Assembly: GCA_902788365.1 (NCBI GenBank)
Contig: CADAJN010000012.1
Coordinates: 1-55,837, forward strand
Source: an uncultured Pseudomonadota bacterium
GTDB lineage: Bacteria > Pseudomonadota > Alphaproteobacteria > RF32 > CAG-239
Direction: 5' to 3'
Length of the DNA stretch: 55,837 bases
A program made the translations under genes and the position numbers. Under the pieces are notes generated by a model. That model had not been told where the DNA came from. It saw nothing but the letters and a program-made list of their open reading frames with translations, and ran no database searches. This document shows, piece after piece, positions 46,305 to 53,526 of this stretch. Each line of letters begins with the position of its first letter. Position 1 is the first letter of the stretch.

Positions 46305-46844
46305 ATGAACAGGGAGTTTATTGAGCCAAAGGCTTATTTTGAAAAGTCGGGTATGGGTTTGCTGAGTTTTGCATTTATCATTGCCTCTTTCGTGATGGCA
46401 TGGTTTTGTTTGCAAGAGCTGGCCGACCGCGGAGAGTCTTACCAGTATTTCAGCCACATTGACTCATGGGATATGATGTGCTTTGCATGGGCTAACACCG
46501 TCTATTTCAAATATTGGATTGGCTGCGTCGTGCTCTCAATCGTATGTCATCCGCTCTGCGGCGGAATGTTTCATCTGATTGTACCTCCGCTGTTGTATCT
46601 GGGGGTGATGATTTTCCGCACAACCTCAATTGAACCGCTGTTTGCAGGCAAATGGGAGCTTTTCGGCGGTAACGTGGTTGTTCTTATTTCTCTCGTACTC
46701 TTGCTTCTTATCTCGCCGATTATTCTGGTAGGTGTTTCGGCCGATGTGAACGAGGAAATGGAAGAACGTCAGGCTGAAGCAAAAAGCCAATATCCTTTTG
46801 ATGAGGATTTTGCTCGTGCCATGGATGGTGTGATGAAATCTTAA
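46305..46844 (+). CDS. Hypothetical membrane protein
   Basis: A 179-residue protein that I do not recognise. Three to four hydrophobic helices are visible (about 18-38, 68-85, 88-105 and 120-145; for example VVVLISLVLLLLISPIILVG) with a short acidic cytoplasmic-like tail at the end. No clear ribosome site lies ahead of the ATG. A strong terminator follows the stop. It is not clearly joined to the preceding operon, since 82 bases lie between them. Confidence 0.65.
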   Translation: MNREFIEPKAYFEKSGMGLLSFAFIIASFVMAWFCLQELADRGESYQYFSHIDSWDMMCFAWANTVYFKYWIGCVVLSIVCHPLCGGMFHLIVPPLLYLGVMIFRTTSIEPLFAGKWELFGGNVVVLISLVLLLLISPIILVGVSADVNEEMEERQAEAKSQYPFDEDFARAMDGVMKS

Positions 46845-46850
46845 CTTAAC

Positions 46851-46876
46851 AACCGCCGAGTTTTCGGCGGTTTTTT
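46851..46876 (+). terminator. Intrinsic terminator
   Basis: AACCGCCGA and TCGGCGGTT form a 9-bp stem with a T run, six bases after the stop codon at 46844. Confidence 0.92.
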
Positions 46877-46938
46877 GATTTGGCTGAGATTGCCCGATCC
46901 AGTCGGGCAATGACAGTAAAGGAAAATCGGGTAATGAC

Positions 46939-46992
46939 TTTTTTATTTTTTGACGCCGTGTAGGTAAAACTACACAAGGAAAAAAATTGCAA
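46939..46992 (-). repeat. Hairpin repeat H7, facing pfkA
   Basis: A reverse-oriented member of the stem-covarying family: A/T-rich stem, with GTGTAG and CTACAC at the apex. It lies just past the pfkA stop codon, in pfkA's direction of transcription. Confidence 0.6.
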
Positions 46993-47015
46993 GCAGACTG
47001 CCATTATATGACTTC

Positions 47016-48089
47016 TTACTCTCCGATATACATGCCGATGGCACGAGCAGCCTTCACATACGAACTGGCGGCATCTAAACCGGCTGTGCCGGCGGCAACA
47101 ACTTCATCTAAACTAAATGAGGTTACTTTGCCGCGCGTAATTGCCACCATGCGGTCAGTATGCCCTTCGGCCAACAAATTCACGGCTTCGGCACCGAGAA
47201 CAATGGCTAAACTGCGGTCAAACGCTGTCGGATTGCCGGAGCGCTGAACGTGGCCGAGTTTGGTGACGCGGGTTTGAAAGCCTTTATAATTGGCATTGAT
47301 TAAATTACTAATATAGTCGCCGATACCACCGTTGATTTTTTCGCCGATCATATTTACGGCATTGGTCACCGCTTCGCCGTTTTCGGTTTTAACTCCCTCG
47401 GAAACAACAATTAAGGCACTGGTGCGACCGGATTGTTTGATTTGTTCAAGCTTATTGATAATTCCTTGCAAACTCCAACGAATTTCCGGCACCAAACAAA
47501 CATCGGCGAATCCGGCCAAAGCGGCATGCATGGCCAAATGTCCGGCATCGCGGCCCATAACTTCCAAAATCAGCGCCCGATGATGTGAACGCGCCGTAGT
47601 CATTAAATCATCTAAAGCATTGGTGCAGATTTGGCAGGCAGTATTAAATCCGACCGAAAATTCTGTCAACGGTGTGTCGTTATCAATGGTTTTCGGAATG
47701 CCGACCATTTTCACACCGGCCATGTGGCAATAATTGCTGACAATATTCATACTGCCGTCACCGCCAACCACAACAACCGCGTCCAAGCCAAGTTCACGCA
47801 CACCATCGCCGAAGCGCTTGGCCAGCACTTCTTGGCTTTCCTTAACGCCGGTATTGAGCGAGCCCAAGTAAGAACCGGCTAAACGTGGCCATGGCGTATC
47901 GGAAAAATTACTCGGAGTTAAAATCTCATACGATAACGGCCGATTGGTCAGGCCGTCGGTGCCGTCATGGATTCCGTATACTTGCCAGCCAAATTGAGAG
48001 GCTGCGTTGACCACCGACATAATGACGGCATTTAAGCCGGCACAGTCGCCGCCGCTGGTTAAAACACCGATTTTTTTTATATTCGTCAT
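47016..48089 (-). CDS. pfkA: 6-phosphofructokinase
   Basis: A 357-residue enzyme that phosphorylates fructose 6-phosphate. GVLTSGGDCAGLNAVI opens the fold; VVGGDGSMNI and GIPKTIDNDTPLTEFSVGF hold the active-site residues, and GHVQRSGNPTAFDR follows. The phosphate-donor positions read Gly in GGDGS (as in ATP-using enzymes) but Lys in PKTIDND (as in PPi-using enzymes and actinobacterial ATP enzymes), so ATP use is likely, not certain. CGGAG precedes the ATG at 48089; a longer frame from 48128 has no family support. It is convergent with the 46.3-kb gene. Confidence 0.93.
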   Translation of the reverse strand: MTNIKKIGVLTSGGDCAGLNAVIMSVVNAASQFGWQVYGIHDGTDGLTNRPLSYEILTPSNFSDTPWPRLAGSYLGSLNTGVKESQEVLAKRFGDGVRELGLDAVVVVGGDGSMNIVSNYCHMAGVKMVGIPKTIDNDTPLTEFSVGFNTACQICTNALDDLMTTARSHHRALILEVMGRDAGHLAMHAALAGFADVCLVPEIRWSLQGIINKLEQIKQSGRTSALIVVSEGVKTENGEAVTNAVNMIGEKINGGIGDYISNLINANYKGFQTRVTKLGHVQRSGNPTAFDRSLAIVLGAEAVNLLAEGHTDRMVAITRGKVTSFSLDEVVAAGTAGLDAASSYVKAARAIGMYIGE

Positions 48090-48118
48090 CAAAAAAACTC
48101 CGTTTAATTTTTTAATTA

Positions 48119-48147
48119 TTGCAATCAATTCAAAAATGATGTATACT
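48119..48147 (+). promoter_or_regulatory. Sigma-70-like promoter of the DUF465 gene
   Basis: TTGCAA, 17 bases, then TATACT, about 80 bases ahead of the ATG. Confidence 0.65.
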
Positions 48148-48225
48148 CTTTACAACTTTGGTGCAAAAATTCCAGTAAAAAATGTAGTTATTACAACTTT
48201 TTTTTGAAAGGGCCTTATAAAAAAT

Positions 48226-48438
48226 ATGATGACGAACGACAAAATAGCTAAGCTGCAGCTTGTGCTTTGTGAGCTTAAACTTGAACAACGCCATGTGAAT
48301 ACGGATATGGCAAAATTGCTTAAAAGCGGCAAGACTGTGGATTTTTTTCAGGCCAAGCGTCTGAATGCGCAAAAAAGCAGCTTAGCTAAAAAAATCAGTC
48401 ATGTTCAGGCCAATATTGATCCGAATATTATTGCCTAA
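48226..48438 (+). CDS. DUF465 (YdcH-like) small protein
   Basis: A 70-residue helical-hairpin protein. ELKLEQRHVNTDMAKLL and DFFQAKRLNAQKSSLAKKI give the two helices, and the ending IDPNIIA is typical of alphaproteobacterial DUF465. The function is unknown. Two consecutive ATG codons at the start are equally possible; no strong ribosome site is visible. It lies directly ahead of rpsU but with its own promoter. Confidence 0.75.
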   Translation: MMTNDKIAKLQLVLCELKLEQRHVNTDMAKLLKSGKTVDFFQAKRLNAQKSSLAKKISHVQANIDPNIIA

Positions 48439-48462
48439 AGTTAATTAAGTGCGATTTTTTGC

Positions 48463-48491
48463 TTGCAAAATGCAAATTCGTGTGTTACATA
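48463..48491 (+). promoter_or_regulatory. Sigma-70-like promoter of rpsU
   Basis: TTGCAA, 17 bases, then TACATA, about 48 bases ahead of the GTG. Confidence 0.55.
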
Positions 48492-48538
48492 GTGTGCAAT
48501 TTTAACAAATAAGAGATGCTGAAAAGAGGTGATTTTAA

Positions 48539-48745
48539 GTGGTTCAGGTAACAGTTATCGGTAATGACGTTAACCAATCTTTGAAGATTTTGAAGAAAAA
48601 ACTGCAAAGAGAAGGCGTTTTCCGCGAAATGAAATTGCGTCGCTGCCATGAAAAAAATTCTGAAAAGAAAGCACGCCGCAAAGCTGAAGCCATCCGCCGC
48701 TCGCGTAAACAAATGCGTAAGCGTCTTGATACAGAGGGCTTCTAA
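48539..48745 (+). CDS. rpsU: 30S ribosomal protein S21
   Basis: A 68-residue basic ribosomal protein: [27 protein letters not shown] followed by a Lys/Arg-rich helix. It matches S21 over its full length. The start is GTG, with AAGAGGTGA eight bases ahead. Hairpin repeat H5 begins at its stop codon and may end transcription. Confidence 0.95.
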   Translation: MVQVTVIGNDVNQSLKILKKKLQREGVFREMKLRRCHEKNSEKKARRKAEAIRRSRKQMRKRLDTEGF

Positions 48746-48853
48746 AAACCTCGTTTAATGGTTTACTACTTGAAAGTCTGTTGGCTTATGTGCCTTTTTT
48801 GTGCACCACGCCGACAGACTTTTGTCGTATTAAGCTCATTATCCGAGGTTTTT
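48744..48853 (+). repeat. Hairpin repeat H5 (after rpsU)
   Basis: Outer stem AAAAACCTCG and CGAGGTTTTT. Inner stem AAAGTCTGTTGGC (48773-48785) pairs with GCCGACAGACTTT (48810-48822) with one G-T pair. The apex is TTATGTGCC...GTGCACC. The outer stem with its T run can serve as a terminator. Confidence 0.8.
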
Positions 48854-49273
48854 ATTCTGAACAGGCGTTTCTTGTATGCCATTTTTCTATATATGCCAGA
48901 CACTGTTTTTTTAGAATCGGAAGATGCCTTATCCGTGCAGAGCACGGAGGCATGACTTGTTTATATAATACCGCACTAAAGTGCGGGGATGCCTTCGTCG
49001 CCTTTTCAAGGCTCCTCTGCATGACAAGAAAAAAGAAAGTGCGGAGAAAACTTCGTGCTGCTTCGCAGTGCTTTCGTCGTGTTTTACAAACACTCCTCAG
49101 TATGACAGAAAAAGAAAAAGGCAAAATAAAAAGGATGTGAGGATATTTATTTTTTTGTTTAACAAGAACGGCGCAATTCATAAATTGTTAAAAAAGTTAT
49201 AGACAAAAATGTTTTTTTATGATATCTTAACCATAATAGCAGTATAAGACTCTAAAAAAGAGGAGATGTCGTT
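48746..49273. other. Gene-free region with repeats, ahead of the coupling-protein operon
   Basis: It contains H5, a companion unit near 48925-48955, a reverse GTCATGCAGAGGAGCC copy (48970-49025), a reverse decayed copy (49041-49106) and the promoter at 49200-49228. Frames here are translations of the repeats. Confidence 0.7.
49200..49228 (+). promoter_or_regulatory. Promoter of the coupling-protein operon
   Basis: TAGACA, 17 bases, then TATCTT, about 45 bases ahead of the ATG; AGAGGAG serves as ribosome site. Confidence 0.5.
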
Positions 49274-51418
49274 ATGGCTGATGCAAATGTGAATGATGAA
49301 ATTTATAAGATTTTGGGACGCGGTAAGCCGTCGGAAGAAGATGCGGCTAAAAATCCGGAGCTGAAGGCAGATTGGGATAAGGCACAACAGCTGATTAAAG
49401 ACAACTGGAAAGACGGTGTGCCGGATGAATTTATGGCTAAGGCTTTTCCGAAATATGAAAGCGCGGTGGCTCTCGGCGGTTATGGGCCGGAACGTGCCAA
49501 AAAGTTAGCCAATATTGTGGACGGATTAAAAGAATTTGATGAAAATAATCCGGATGCAAAAATGCTGGATAAATTTATCAATGCCGATAATACGCCGAAC
49601 GGTAACACGCCGGCAACCTATATGGCCATGCACGCTGTTGCTATGTATAAAAAATTGGAAGAAGGTAAATTTTCTGACAAAGACAGAGCCAAATTAGAAC
49701 CGGTTTTGAAAGCTCAGCAAGACACATTGCAAATGTTGGCCGACAACGGTGCCGATTTTTCAAAAACCGATAACAATAATCAAAATGTGGAAGATGTGGC
49801 GAAAATAGGCCAGCCGGAAGGAAAATATTCGCCGGCGATTGATGAGAAATTTATTGCAAAAGCCCGCGCTGACGGTGAAAAACATCAAGACAAAGTGGTG
49901 GTGGAAGAAAAACTTAAAGCATTAAACGTTAAAGAACAAGGACAGACCAATATCGGCAATACGCAAGCATTGGCGCCGAATGAACAGCAAAAGCAACAAC
50001 TGCAACCGGAACTGGAAGGCGATGTGAAGCCGGAAGACCAAGAACACGGCAGCGGTTCGGAAGATTATCACGGGCCGGCAATTAAAGAAAAAGACATCAT
50101 TGACTATTTGTATAATGACGTGTTTATTTATTACCTTAATATGTTGGCGGATAAAATTATCGGCTATATTAAGGGTAAGGCCGACAGATTTGCCGAATAT
50201 ACACGTGCGGAGAGTGCCAAGGCGCAAAAGTCAAAGAGCAATTTGCGCAGTCAGCAGTGTAATGTGGCGCGGCAAAAGTGCGTTGGTTTGTTCCAACAGA
50301 CGGCGCCGCAATTAACCGCCGAGATGGAACAGGCGCAACTGGAGCGTGCGAAGAAGTTGAAAATGCTCAACAGTGAGTTGCGCGAAAACATTGTTCATCG
50401 TCGGCCAATTGCGCAATGGGCGTTTCCGTCTATGCAGCAGCAACAACAGCAATTGCAACAGCAAATGCAGCAAATGGGAGCTGATGCCAGCGATGAACAA
50501 CGCACGGCAATGCAAGCCCAATATGTGGCAGAAGTTGAGGCTGATCGTCATATTACCGACCACTTTAAGCAGCTTTACACTCAAGATCCGGAAAACTGCA
50601 TGCGGCAGCTGGAATTGGCCGAAAAGAATTTGGATAAATATCTGGAATTGGATAATGCATTCGGTAAAATGGCGATTCAACGAGTGATGATTAAAAAGGT
50701 CAACAGCTATATGGATAAGAGCGGCTTTGAATGGGTCAATGATAAAGATTTGAATATGAATGATCCGAAAGCACGTGCTAAGCTGATGAAGGCCGCGGAA
50801 GCCGAAAAGCAGGAAATGTGGCAAAGATTTGCGTTAGTAACGCAGTTGGGCTTGGACAGAGCTAAGTTGGAGAATTTGAACGAAGCGCAAACAGCCCAAA
50901 CAGTGGCTCAATACCAAGAGAATTTCATGGATTTGGAAGTGAAAATGGCGCAAAAAGCTTTTGATATGACATTGGACGATGTGTCGCATGACAGATTTAA
51001 TGCCGCAGCTAAGATTGTGGATGAAAAAACGCGCGGTATGGATAAGAAAGAGGCCAAAGAATATAAGGCGAAGTTTGTGCGCACCGCCAAAGACATTGTT
51101 AAGAGCATGGATTTTTACCAGACTTCGGCAGATGATTTGGCCTCAAAAATGGAAATTAAAACCGCCGATGGGCAAACCACAGATTTGAAAACCGAAGTAG
51201 GCAAGAGAAAAGAAATTGATGCCTCACAAAAGACGTTTATGGAAGACTATCAGCGCGGGCTCAGCGTTATGCAGGCGGCGCAAGAACAAAACAACGACCG
51301 TAAGGCCGAAATCGGTAAATTTAAAAAAGGCCTCCTAGCGCCTTCGGCGGAGAATCATGTGTTTACCGAAGTATATACGCCTAAAAAGCGCGGGACGGAC
51401 ATAACGGTTAGCCGATGA
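49274..51418 (+). CDS. Large coiled-coil protein of unknown function in the coupling-protein operon
   Basis: A 714-residue, soluble, strongly helical and charged protein that I do not recognise. Residues about 1-170 are mixed; about 200-260 are Gln/Glu-rich and low in complexity; a Gln run (about 393-409) follows RPIAQWAFPSM; coiled-coil stretches (about 340-380 and 410-700) fill the rest. The end KKRGTDITVSR is basic. AGAGGAG precedes the ATG. The next gene overlaps its stop by four bases. Its place ahead of a VirD4-like gene suggests a secretion substrate adaptor, a structural partner or an effector; none is shown. Confidence 0.7.
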   Translation: MADANVNDEIYKILGRGKPSEEDAAKNPELKADWDKAQQLIKDNWKDGVPDEFMAKAFPKYESAVALGGYGPERAKKLANIVDGLKEFDENNPDAKMLDKFINADNTPNGNTPATYMAMHAVAMYKKLEEGKFSDKDRAKLEPVLKAQQDTLQMLADNGADFSKTDNNNQNVEDVAKIGQPEGKYSPAIDEKFIAKARADGEKHQDKVVVEEKLKALNVKEQGQTNIGNTQALAPNEQQKQQLQPELEGDVKPEDQEHGSGSEDYHGPAIKEKDIIDYLYNDVFIYYLNMLADKIIGYIKGKADRFAEYTRAESAKAQKSKSNLRSQQCNVARQKCVGLFQQTAPQLTAEMEQAQLERAKKLKMLNSELRENIVHRRPIAQWAFPSMQQQQQQLQQQMQQMGADASDEQRTAMQAQYVAEVEADRHITDHFKQLYTQDPENCMRQLELAEKNLDKYLELDNAFGKMAIQRVMIKKVNSYMDKSGFEWVNDKDLNMNDPKARAKLMKAAEAEKQEMWQRFALVTQLGLDRAKLENLNEAQTAQTVAQYQENFMDLEVKMAQKAFDMTLDDVSHDRFNAAAKIVDEKTRGMDKKEAKEYKAKFVRTAKDIVKSMDFYQTSADDLASKMEIKTADGQTTDLKTEVGKRKEIDASQKTFMEDYQRGLSVMQAAQEQNNDRKAEIGKFKKGLLAPSAENHVFTEVYTPKKRGTDITVSR

Positions 51419-51912
51419 AAACGATTAAGAAAATATGCCATATATTATGTGCAATAGCCTTTAGTGCGTTGTTTGCGGTGGCATTTGCTTATGCTCTGAG
51501 ATATATCTATTTATATTATTACAAGATTGATTTGTTTTTACCGCAAACGTATGCGGCCATTTCGGCCTATTGGAACAGCGGCGCCACCTTGCGCGGCGAA
51601 GATTTTTTGTTGCTTATGGGGATTTTTATGGCCGTGCCGGTTAATATTGTGGCATGGATTATCATTTTTCATATGCGATTTGCACCGCTGATTACAACAC
51701 CGCTCGGTTGGCTTGCCAGTCTCGGCATCGGCGAATATAAGGCGCCGGTCATCAACATTAAAAACCTGAAAGTGGAAGAAAAAAAGACACTGGAGCAGGT
51801 GGTGCAGGAACGAATTGATATTGAAAAGAAAAAGAATCCACAGCCGGATTCGGGCAAATTTCGCCAAGATATTATTGAAAAAATTGAAGAAGAAAAAAAT
51901 AATCAAAATTAA
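51415..51912 (+). CDS. Small membrane protein in the coupling-protein operon
   Basis: A 165-residue protein with two membrane helices (about 7-30 and 63-90, ILCAIAFSALFAVAFAYAL and LLLMGIFMAVPVNIVAWIII) and a charged cytoplasmic-like C terminus, with a coiled coil (KKTLEQVVQERIDIEKKKN). I do not recognise it. The ATG overlaps the preceding stop (ATGA). Its shape, two helices plus a helical tail, suits a partner of a membrane ATPase such as VirD4, by analogy only. Confidence 0.7.
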   Translation: MKTIKKICHILCAIAFSALFAVAFAYALRYIYLYYYKIDLFLPQTYAAISAYWNSGATLRGEDFLLLMGIFMAVPVNIVAWIIIFHMRFAPLITTPLGWLASLGIGEYKAPVINIKNLKVEEKKTLEQVVQERIDIEKKKNPQPDSGKFRQDIIEKIEEEKNNQN

Positions 51913-51972
51913 GCACTTTTTTAATAAATGGCTGTATGTTATAATCAAGTGCGATTTTGTAAGGAGTGACGG

Positions 51973-53514
51973 TTGAGATCGTTCTTTGTTTGTTTAAGAA
52001 TAATTCTGGTCGGCGTTCTGTGGGGAATTGTCTTCACGGAAGGAATCCGCGTGATTATGCTTTGCAACTGGCACTTTGATATTTTTTGGCCGGATCACTG
52101 GCGCCAAGCCAAAGAGCTGTGGCAGGCCGGTTGGGTGGTGCGTGCGCCGAAAGAATGGGCGTTTGTGATTATTTTAGCCACGTTTTTCCCGATGCTGATT
52201 ACCGGTTGGTGGACTTTGAGTTTGGTGGCGTGGGAGCGCATTATTTATCAGATTTTACTGTTGCCGGTCAGCCTGTATCGCTACTTTATCAAAAAGCCGA
52301 TTAATGTGATAACGACCAACAATAAATATGGCGTTGTGAAGCGTAAATCGTATAAGCAAATTCGGCCGACAGGCATTATCGGCAGCATTCGTTCGCCGAT
52401 TTCGGACTATAACGATTCGTCACGCTCATCGGCCACAACGGCGGCAAGCTCTTATACGCCGGCAAGTTCTTATAAACCGGCGACAACATCATCATTTGCC
52501 ACATCTTCAAACACATCATCATATATCGGTTCGGCATATAACAATACCCCTAAACCGGCGGCAAAAACCGATGTTGCGGCCACAATTGACCATGCTTTGT
52601 TTAAATTTGATGACGATGACGACGATTTTGATTTGGATATAGATTCGTTTGAAAAAACCAACATTACCAAAAAACGTGATGTTGAGACAAAACCGAAACA
52701 AAACAATAAACGTAAATTTGAAGACGCATTTGCCGACGATTTTGACGAAGATGATTTTGATAATGCGCCGGTCAGAAATAAGCGCGATAATCGCCGCAAT
52801 AAGGCGAAGATGGATGACGATGAAGACGATGAGTTTGAAACACCATCAAAACGCACAAAATCGGCGCGTCAGGAAAAAGGCGGGGAACGCACTGAACGTT
52901 CGGAATACTCTAAAGAGGATAAAGACAGCACTAAAAATAATAAGCGCGGCAATAAGAGCGGTCGCGATGAGAGCAACGAAGACAATATTGCGACAGTTAA
53001 AAAGGACAACGCGCATGGACCGGTTTATGATGCGTTGCAGCAAAAGGGTTATAATATCATCAGCAATATTGCGGTGGGCGGCGATACGACGATTGACTTT
53101 ATCGGTGTTGATGAAGGAAAAATTTGTCTGTGTATGGTTGATAAAGAAAACGGCGATTGGTTGGCCGATGAGGAGTTGTTTAACGGCGAGGAACCGCTAT
53201 GGTTTTCGGAAAACAGCCATCGTGTATCTCCGGTGCGCAAGCTTAAAATTGCCCGCGATGCCGTGAAAGAAAAATTGCAAGAAGAAGGATTTGAGCTTAA
53301 TTTACAAGCGTTTGTGGTGGTGCAGATGGCAAATATTATCAATGCCGACGACATGTTTGATGTTTGGGACGATATGGATATTAAGGTGACGCGCATTAAT
53401 CGCGGCGCGCCAAAGGAAATTGCGCTGTTTTCAAAGACGCTGGGTGAGGCGGAAGGCACGCTGCCGCGGCAAGAAATGGATAAGTTGCGCAAAGCATTAA
53501 AAAGTTTGAAGTAG
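51973..53514 (+). CDS. Membrane protein with acidic linker and nuclease-like C-terminal domain
   Basis: A 513-residue protein. Two membrane helices (about 5-25 and 60-100) are followed by a Ser/Thr/Ala-rich linker (about 135-190) and an extremely acidic and basic stretch (DDDDDFDLDIDSF, then KRDNRRNK; about 205-330). The C-terminal domain (about 345-510) has GPVYDALQQKGYNIISNIAVGG, then TTIDFIGVDEGKICLCMVD, which resembles the core of a PD-(D/E)xK nuclease-like fold; the resemblance is weak. TTG is the start codon, with AAGGAG six bases ahead. It lies between a small membrane protein and the VirD4-like gene. A role in coupling or DNA handling is inferred. Confidence 0.65.
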   Translation: MRSFFVCLRIILVGVLWGIVFTEGIRVIMLCNWHFDIFWPDHWRQAKELWQAGWVVRAPKEWAFVIILATFFPMLITGWWTLSLVAWERIIYQILLLPVSLYRYFIKKPINVITTNNKYGVVKRKSYKQIRPTGIIGSIRSPISDYNDSSRSSATTAASSYTPASSYKPATTSSFATSSNTSSYIGSAYNNTPKPAAKTDVAATIDHALFKFDDDDDDFDLDIDSFEKTNITKKRDVETKPKQNNKRKFEDAFADDFDEDDFDNAPVRNKRDNRRNKAKMDDDEDDEFETPSKRTKSARQEKGGERTERSEYSKEDKDSTKNNKRGNKSGRDESNEDNIATVKKDNAHGPVYDALQQKGYNIISNIAVGGDTTIDFIGVDEGKICLCMVDKENGDWLADEELFNGEEPLWFSENSHRVSPVRKLKIARDAVKEKLQEEGFELNLQAFVVVQMANIINADDMFDVWDDMDIKVTRINRGAPKEIALFSKTLGEAEGTLPRQEMDKLRKALKSLK

Positions 53515-53526
53515 GGTTAAGGTAAA

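Noticed and set aside
48758..49202. Short frames after rpsU on both strands
   Set aside because: They are translations of dispersed repeats, with Arg-rich or His/Glu-rich peptides seen at every repeat copy.
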